Shown one piece after another: positions 7,413-12,559 of a stretch of DNA of 12,559 nucleotides. The translations under genes and the position numbers were made by a program. The DNA comes from Jimgerdemannia flammicorona. Taxonomy: Eukaryota; Mucoromycota; Endogonomycetes; Endogonales; Endogonaceae. The notes below the pieces were generated by a model, which had not been told where the DNA came from, did not search any database, and saw only the letters and a program-made list of their open reading frames with translations. The DNA lies in contig RBNI01005446.1 in assembly GCA_003990745.1 (NCBI GenBank), positions 1 to 12,559 on the forward strand, given 5' to 3'. Every line of letters begins with the position of its first letter. The stretch's first letter is position 1.

Positions 7413-8534
7413 TGAACAATCACCATTATTAACCAGCCTTGGAAATAGTTTGAACTAGACAACACTACACTCAGAAAAGGAGAAAAGCTAGTAATACCTG
7501 AACATAAGAAGCATCAAGTAATGAAGGAAGTACACAAGCAAGGATACTTAGGAGGAACCAACATATATGACAAGGCAAGAAGAACTATGTAGTGGCCCAA
7601 GATAGAAGAAGACCTGTACCAATTTGTCAAAGGGTGTGACAAGTGCCAAAAACAGAAACAAGATCAGCAAGACCAGGTACCTGGGTCATCAAGAATTGAG
7701 CCTATCCCCTTTCACCATATTGCAATGGATATCATTGGACCACTACCAGTAACACTATTAGGAAACCACTATACTATAATTATTGTAGACCTCTTCACCA
7801 AATGGATAGAAGTAGAAGCATTACAAGAAGCCAATGCTCTCTCTATAGCTGACTTCCTGTACTGAGAAATCATCTGCCACTATAAGATACTGAAGCAAAT
7901 CACAACAGACTGCGGCATGGAATTTGTCAATGGATTCTATAAGATAATGTATCAGAAATACAAGATCCAGCACATCAAGACCACCATGTACCACCCTCAA
8001 GGAAATGGACAGACAGAGAGAACCAACAAGACTCTCAAGAATATCCTAGCAAAGATCTCCAAGACATATGAGAATTGGGATAACTATCTCCCAACTGCCC
8101 TCTCTATCCTATGAGACATATGGTCACAGAGTACACACTTTACCCCAAGAGAGCTGCTCTTTGGAGAAGAAGATTCTAATGGAACCTCAGCCACAAATCT
8201 AGACCTAACTTGGAGATGGGTTGATGCAGAAATCCAGAGACTATACCAAATTAGGAAGAAGGCTGAAGATTACATTATCAAGTCACAAGCACTGATAAGA
8301 AAGAATGCAGAAAAGAATCACAAAACCCTAGAACCTATCCAAATTGGAGAAAAGGTTCTACTGTATCAAAATATGATAGAAGTCTCATAGTCGCAAAAAC
8401 TGGAGCTCAAATGAGAAGGACCCTTCTACATGCAAGATATCAAGGGAACTACCTTCTGACTTAGAAAAATCTCAGAGACTATACTGCCTACCATAGTACA
8501 TAGGAACAGACTCAAGAAGTACCACAAACCTATA
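7413..8534 (+). pseudogene. Integrase with DD35E triad and GPY/F module, broken
   Basis: The N-terminal zinc site keeps His (7533) and CxxxC-type Cys pair CDKC (7635-7646), but the second His is Tyr (7545-7547), a CAC/T to TAC/T transition. The catalytic core has MDIIGPLP (Asp 7728-7730), TTDCGMEF (Asp 7908-7910) and NGQTERTN (Glu 8016-8018). The last two are 36 residues apart, i.e. DD35E. Downstream, EGPFYMQDI (from 8415) is a GPY/F module preceded by a stop where Trp is expected. Stops lie at 7446, 7590, 7863, 8112, 8388, 8412 and about 8457. Integrase would have inserted the cDNA. No chromodomain is recognised after it. Confidence 0.9.
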
Positions 8535-8867
8535 TAAGAGAAGCAAAACATGATGACCACCCATGAGGTTCTAGTCTATGAATCATAACAGCATGTCCTG
8601 TAACCAGCAGGCTATCTGTCTAGACCATTCTCTAAGAGATACAGCACCAGCAACTACTTATCTGTGAGACTTTTAAAGCCAGAGGAGTTTGAACCATCAA
8701 TTGATTGGTCAAGATCAGAATCAGGCCCTTGCTCTATATGAAGAGAGCGATCCTTCACCATCATGCCAAAATACAAAGGGAAGATATCAGCCCATAAATA
8801 CCACTTTTCGACCCCTTGCCAGAGGTTATGGGATCAGCAAATTTTTCAGGACTGGACCAATGAATAA
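8535..8867 (+). pseudogene. Unrecognised C-terminal tail of Pol
   Basis: The integrase frame stays coding-like for about 110 codons past the GPY/F module and ends at TAA 8865-8867, just before the polypurine tract. It contains SKRYSTSNYLSVRLLKPEEF and, later, TIMPKYKGKISAHKYHF. In-frame stops include 8535 (TAA) and two or three others. It does not look like a chromodomain, though that possibility cannot be excluded by eye. The extent shows pol ran almost to the 3' LTR. Confidence 0.5.
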
Positions 8868-8890
8868 GAACACTCAAGAAGATTCTTATT

Positions 8891-8901
8891 CAGGAGGAAG
8901 A
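8891..8901 (+). other. Polypurine tract
   Basis: AGGAGGAAGA lies directly before the TGTAATGG that opens the 3' LTR, the expected plus-strand primer site. It confirms both the LTR boundary and the element's orientation. Confidence 0.8.
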
Positions 8902-9142
8902 TGTAATGGTGACCCCAGAATGATGACATTAGCACAGGAGACAGTCTTTTCTTACAAGCCACCAGATCAGAGCACAAGAAGATTATATAGTATATGAGAT
9001 GAGCAATGATGACCAACTGGGAGTCATTGTAATCACAGTATAGTACCTTGAGGAATATAAAAGAAGAATCAAGGAACTGCAGTAGTAGCAACCAACAAGA
9101 CTCACCAATCCCAAAATAGCTCAAAGACTCACTACAAACAAA

Positions 9143-9994
9143 ATGCCTGCTGCCCACCAAACCTCAAGATCAAGGAACTACCAAGGCACCTCGGTTGAAG
9201 AAAGGATATTCTAAGACATCAGAAGAGCCATGAGGACCTGCTCAAGAAGGACTCCTAGTGTCAACCTAGATACTGGTGACCCTTATCACTATATCCTCTA
9301 CTGCTGTGAAATGGAAACCAGGATCACTATTGCTACCAAATGCCTCCAAATATGGCAGGAGTATGAAATAGAAAACCTCTTCTGCTGGGAGTTCCCACAG
9401 GTCAGCCCTCAAGAGCTACAAGATGCCACTCTCATAGATATACACGAGGCAAGAATGGCTAAGAAGATCTATCAGATCTTCAGGTATGTACCATGGTTGA
9501 TCCCCAACTTAGAGTATATTAGAGTCTCAGATTTCAGAGACCTGTCATCCCACTGTATCAATGCACTAGAAGCCAAGGTGACTACAGAAGCCCAGTCCAC
9601 TATCACCCTCAATAGTGATGAAGTAGAAGACTTCTGGCATCCCATTCTTCAGGACAACCCAGACCAATTTCTGCAAGGATTGATCTCAGTATTCCAAGGC
9701 CCAAGCATCCAGGTTAGACCTCCCCAAGACCCCACATTTGTTTCCTATTTTGTGGAAGAGAACCTCATAGACTGAAGAGCTCTAGATCTCCTTGTTTCTG
9801 ATTTCCCTACCACTGAATGTGATGACATCATTGGTGATGACATCATCCCATGCAATATATGCAAAATGCACAATGAAGTACATGAAGTATGCAAAATACA
9901 TGACCTATATGACAAATTCATAGACCTCATCTTCTTCGAAGACATCTTGACCTCTGATGATGAAGCCCCCATGGTCCTGAACATTCTGCTCTAA
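9143..9994 (+). pseudogene. U3-encoded ORF, copy 2, unknown function
   Basis: 852 bp from ATG to TAA, the same length as 405-1256 in the 5' LTR. Two in-frame stops break it: TAA at 9212-9214, where the 5' copy has CAA (474-476), and TGA at 9773-9775, where the 5' copy has TGG. Conversely, codon 6 is CAA here and TAA in the 5' copy. The stretch between the two stops is open, with ATG at 9230. As part of U3 of the 3' LTR, this copy would lie upstream of the transcript's polyadenylation site and so could be present in genomic RNA. Function unknown. Confidence 0.6.
9820..9844 (+). promoter_or_regulatory. Paired CRE-like sites, 3' LTR copy
   Basis: TGATGACATC at 9820-9829 and again at 9835-9844, 15 bp apart, match the positions of the pair in the 5' LTR. 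They overlap the U3 ORF. Confidence 0.35.
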
Positions 9995-10004
9995 GTCCCT
10001 TGGT

Positions 10005-10090
10005 TACACTGAATAATGCCAGTACCGGTATTTGATATAAAACTGAATAATGCCAGCACTGGTATTCTGATGTGACACTGAATTATACCA
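10005..10090 (+). repeat. Tandem dyad repeats, 3' LTR copy
   Basis: The same three-unit array as in the 5' LTR. The dyads at 10015-10032 and 10049-10066 fit AATRCCRGTACYGGYATT. The first is the best preserved, with a central GTACCGG. Confidence 0.5.
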
Positions 10091-10219
10091 GCATCCTGAA
10101 TCTATATAACCATCAGTACTAACCCTAGAACTTAGCAGTTTTTTCTATCCTGGCATTTTATTTTAGTTATTAGATTTATATTTAGCTTTATATCTTAGCA
10201 ACCATTAAATTATATTTTG

Positions 10220-10252
10220 TATAAATACTCCTCTTATTTCCTCTGAAATAAA
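10220..10252 (+). promoter_or_regulatory. TATA box and polyadenylation signal (3' LTR)
   Basis: TATAAATA at 10220-10227 and AATAAA at 10247-10252, same spacing as in the 5' LTR. In the 3' LTR this is where element transcripts should end. Confidence 0.6.
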
Positions 10253-10455
10253 GTCAGTCAAGTTCACTTACACACACTTCCTTGCAAGCAATCTAAGAGA
10301 TAACAAGACAGTTAAAGATAAGAAGTTTGAGGACTGTAAGACCTTGGGAAGGCACTCCAATAAAAACTTGCTTATAACAAACTTGAGTTAGTCTAAGAGA
10401 TACACCTTGAAGAGAATCTGGCATATTTGAAGGACTCAGCGACCACTATATGACA

Positions 10456-10459
10456 GTAT
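10456..10459. repeat. Right target-site duplication GTAT(T)
   Basis: Partner of 160-163, directly after the terminal TGACA of the 3' LTR. Confidence 0.7.
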
Positions 10460-11047
10460 TAATAACTTATAGATAATCTATACTAGCACTTGATATATAT
10501 CTAAGATTAGCTAACTTTCTATATAGTTCATAATATACTAAGATGATACTTAGTTAATAATAATAAAAGAAAGAAGGTACTATACTAAAACAGATATATT
10601 CTAGATATAGCTACAGATATCAGAAACTGAGAAAGTATTAATCTGATACTAATAAAGAAATAACTTATTACTATTATCTCTCTCTTACTACTCTACAATA
10701 GATATAGCAAACCAATCTAATATAGAGAGAATATAAGTTATAAAAAGAAGACTTGGAAGATTATCTATCAAAATCTTATAACTAGTATAGTAGTAGAGAA
10801 AAAAATATATTCAATTATATATTTTAGTAATAGAAAGAGTATAATATATAAAATAAGATATTAGCTAACATAAGCTCTACTATATCTGATATTATTGAGC
10901 TATTTAACAATAGCTAGCCTAGGTTTAATAGAGATATAGTGCTTAGTAGAGAAGTGAGAGATAGTTTTGATCTATATAGTTTAAGTTCTCTTTTAATAAA
11001 AATCTATAAGACTTGAGTTTATTAAATATATATATATATGTATATAT
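10456..11047. other. TA-rich spacer without genes
   Basis: 592 bp, very rich in A and T with many TA and ATAG/CTAT steps and no CpG that I can find. No ORF of note, RNA gene or repeat unit is apparent. It ends in an (AT)n tract at about 11025-11047. It may be heavily mutated repeat relic or simple intergenic DNA. Confidence 0.6.
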
Positions 11048-11256
11048 TGTCATATAGTAGTCGCTGAGTTCTTCAAATATGTCAGATTCTCTTCAAGGTG
11101 TATCTCTTAGACTAACTCAAGTTTGTTATAAGCAAGTTCTTATTAGAGTGCCTTCTCAAGGTCTTATAGTTCTCAAACTTCTTATCTTTAAACTATCTTG
11201 TTATCTCTTTAGATTGCTTATAAAGAATTATGTGTATTGTACTGAGAAGACTGACC

Positions 11257-11289
11257 TTTATTTCAGAGGAAATAAGAGAGGTATTTATA
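11257..11289 (-). promoter_or_regulatory. TATA box and polyadenylation signal (inverted LTR)
   Basis: On the minus strand TATAAATA is at 11282-11289 and AATAAA at 11257-11262. Both are conserved from the other two LTR copies. Confidence 0.55.
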
Positions 11290-11533
11290 CAAAATATAAT
11301 TCAATAGTTGCTAAGATATAAAGCTAAATATAAATTCCAATAACTAAAACAAAATACCAGGATAGAAAAAACTGCTAAGTTTCAGTATCAGCACTGATGG
11401 TTGCACAGATTCAGAATACTGATATAATTTCAGTAATATGCTGGAATAATTCTGAGTTACATCAAAATGCTGGTAGTAGAACAGCTATTATATAGGAAAA
11501 AAGTACTAGCATAATTCTGTGTAACCAAGGGAT

Positions 11534-12380
11534 TTAGAGCAGAATGTTCAAAACTATAGGGACTTTATCCTTATCAGAGATTAGGATGTCTTTAAAGGAG
11601 ATGAGATCTGTGAATATTTCATCTATCTCATTGTTGTCATCATTGCATAGGTTGTATATTTTGTATATATCATGTGGGATAATGTCATTACTGATGACAT
11701 CACCATATTCGGCAGTAGTGAGAACAAGGAGGTCTGAAGCTCTCCAGTCTATGAGGTTCTCTTCCACAAAATAGGAGATAAATGTGAGGTCTTAGAGAGG
11801 TCTAACCTAGATACTTGGACCTTGGAATACTGAGATCAATCTTTACAGAAATTGGTCTGGGTTGTTTTGGAGGATGGGATGCCAGAAGTCTTCTACTTTA
11901 TCACTGTTGAGAGTAATAGTGGACTGGGCTTCTGTAGCCACCCTGGCTTCTAGTGCATTGATACAGCAGACTAATAGATCTCTGAAATCTGAGACTCTAA
12001 CATACTCCAAGTTAGAGATCAACCATAGTACATATCTGAAGATCTGGTGAATCTTCTTAGCTATCCTTATCTCATGTACATATATCCATGAGAGTGGTAT
12101 CTTGTAACTCTTGGGGGCTAGTCTGTGGGAACTCCTGGTAGAGGAGGTTTCCTATTTCATACTCCTGCCACATTTGGAGGCATTCAGTAGTAATGGTGAT
12201 CCTTGTTTCCATTTTATAGCAGTAGAGGATATAATAATAAAGGTCACCAGTACCCAAGTTGACACTAGGAGTCCTTCTTGAGTGGGTCCTCATGGCTCTT
12301 TTGATGTCTTAGAACATCCTTTCTTTGACTGAGGTATCTTGGTAGTTCCTTGACCTTGAGGTTTGGTGAGCAGTAGGCAT
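11534..12380 (-). pseudogene. U3-encoded ORF, copy 3, unknown function
   Basis: On the minus strand the frame starts at ATG 12378-12380 and ends at TAA 11534-11536. It spans 847 bp against 852 in the other copies, so it is frameshifted. Codon 6 is CAA, as in copy 2. The later TTC-TAA stop is shared with copy 2. An indel near 12080-12095 breaks the frame, and two or three further stops follow. The two longest open parts are 12072-12293 and 11534-11767. The end still reads LISFKDIL...VLNILL, matching the other copies. Confidence 0.6.
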
Positions 12381-12559
12381 TTTGTTTGTGGTAAGTCTTT
12401 GAGCTATTTTGGGATTAATGGGTCTTATTGGTTGCTACTACTGCAGTTCCTTGATCCTTCTTTTATATTCCTCAAGATACCCATACTATGGTCACAATGA
12501 CTTACAGTTGGTCATCATTGCTCATCTTGTAGCCTGGGTGAGTTATACCATATAATCTT

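Larger units (their letters stand above)
164..10455 (+). mobile_element. Degenerate Ty3/gypsy-type LTR retrotransposon with nested solo LTR
   Basis: The element runs 5' LTR, primer-binding site, gag-pol, polypurine tract, 3' LTR. The domain order is Gag with CCHC, protease, dUTPase-like domain, reverse transcriptase, RNase H, integrase. Integrase after RNase H places it in the Ty3/gypsy class rather than Ty1/copia. The LTRs are 1555 and 1554 bp. The ends are of TGT...ACA type; the 5' copy has TA where the 3' copy has TG. GTAT precedes the 5' LTR and follows the 3' LTR. Gag-pol is interrupted by about twenty stops, three frameshifts and a 1484-bp solo LTR. In two stretches aligned by eye the LTRs differ at roughly 12-14% of positions, almost all transitions, so this is an old insertion. 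Without the nested LTR and one GGTCC copy it would be about 8.8 kb. Confidence 0.95.
8902..10455 (+). repeat. 3' LTR of the outer gypsy element
   Basis: 1554 bp, opening TGTAATGG after the polypurine tract and ending TGACA before GTAT. It matches the 5' LTR along its whole length with almost only transition differences. It contains the second copy of the U3 ORF (9143-9994), the paired CRE-like sites (9820-9844), the tandem dyads (10015-10032 and 10049-10066), a TATA box and a polyadenylation signal. Confidence 0.95.
8902..12559. repeat. Large inverted repeat formed by two LTRs
   Basis: The 3' LTR (8902-10455, +) and the third LTR (11048-12559, -) form inverted arms of about 1.5 kb around a 592-bp TA-rich spacer. 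The arms differ by many transitions and some indels. Confidence 0.85.
11048..12559 (-). repeat. Third LTR copy, inverted, cut by the window edge
   Basis: The reverse complement matches the outer LTR from its end (TGACA, reading TGTCA at 11048) to about 75 bp from its start, where the window stops. No primer-binding site lies to its left, so it is not a 5' LTR of a minus-strand element. It is either a solo LTR or the 3' LTR of an element lying to the right. It has indels against the other copies, including a short insertion near 12529-12545 and changes around the tandem dyads. Confidence 0.9.

Noticed and set aside
8689..8997. 102-codon plus-strand ORF across the pol end and the 3' LTR
   Set aside because: It spans the polypurine tract and LTR boundary and is out of frame with the Pol tail.
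11079..11321. 80-codon plus-strand ORF in the inverted LTR
   Set aside because: It is antisense to U5, R and the TATA region of that LTR and has no counterpart with a motif.
1..12559. CRISPR array, rRNA or tRNA genes, bacterial operons
   Set aside because: There are no regularly spaced repeats, no RNA gene signatures and no bacterial-style gene packing; the window is eukaryotic repeat DNA.

Overview
This window is repeat DNA, with no host housekeeping gene that I can see. It is dominated by one old, decayed Ty3/gypsy-type LTR retrotransposon on the + strand (164-10455). A solo LTR from a second family is nested inside it (3785-5268). An inverted third copy of the outer LTR runs off the right edge (11048-12559). 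A filamentous fungus is the likeliest host: long TATA-bearing LTRs, a single Gag-Pol frame, near-total CpG loss and a TA-rich spacer all fit. This is inference; no host gene confirms it.

Layout. Positions 1-163 are flank. The 5' LTR (164-1718, 1555 bp) and 3' LTR (8902-10455, 1554 bp) are flanked by the short duplication GTAT(T). A primer-binding site follows the 5' LTR and a polypurine tract precedes the 3' LTR. Between them lies one ancestral Gag-Pol reading frame: Gag with a CCHC knuckle, an aspartic protease, a dUTPase-like domain, reverse transcriptase, RNase H, and an integrase with a DD35E triad and a GPY/F module. After these comes an unrecognised C-terminal tail. The frame carries about twenty stops and three apparent single-base frameshifts, so the element is dead. 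The nested solo LTR sits between protease and dUTPase and has a clean GGTCC duplication. Removing it together with one GGTCC makes the host frame continuous across the junction.

Two things stand out. First, the outer LTR carries an 852-bp (283-codon) ORF in U3 that can be followed in all three LTR copies. The two + strand copies are broken at different codons and each retains the sense codon the other has lost, so their ancestor was open. The product is unrecognised. Second, the dUTPase region (5274-6095) is stop-free for 274 codons, has all five trimeric-dUTPase motifs and lies between protease and reverse transcriptase. It contains no ATG, so ATG-based ORF calling would miss it.

The two LTR families also share a pair of CRE-like TGATGTCATC sites spaced 15 bp apart. 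The nested LTR keeps far more CpG than the gag-pol it interrupts, which suggests a younger or different history. From 10456 to 11047 there is only TA-rich sequence with no CpG. It forms the spacer of a large inverted repeat made by the 3' LTR and the third LTR.
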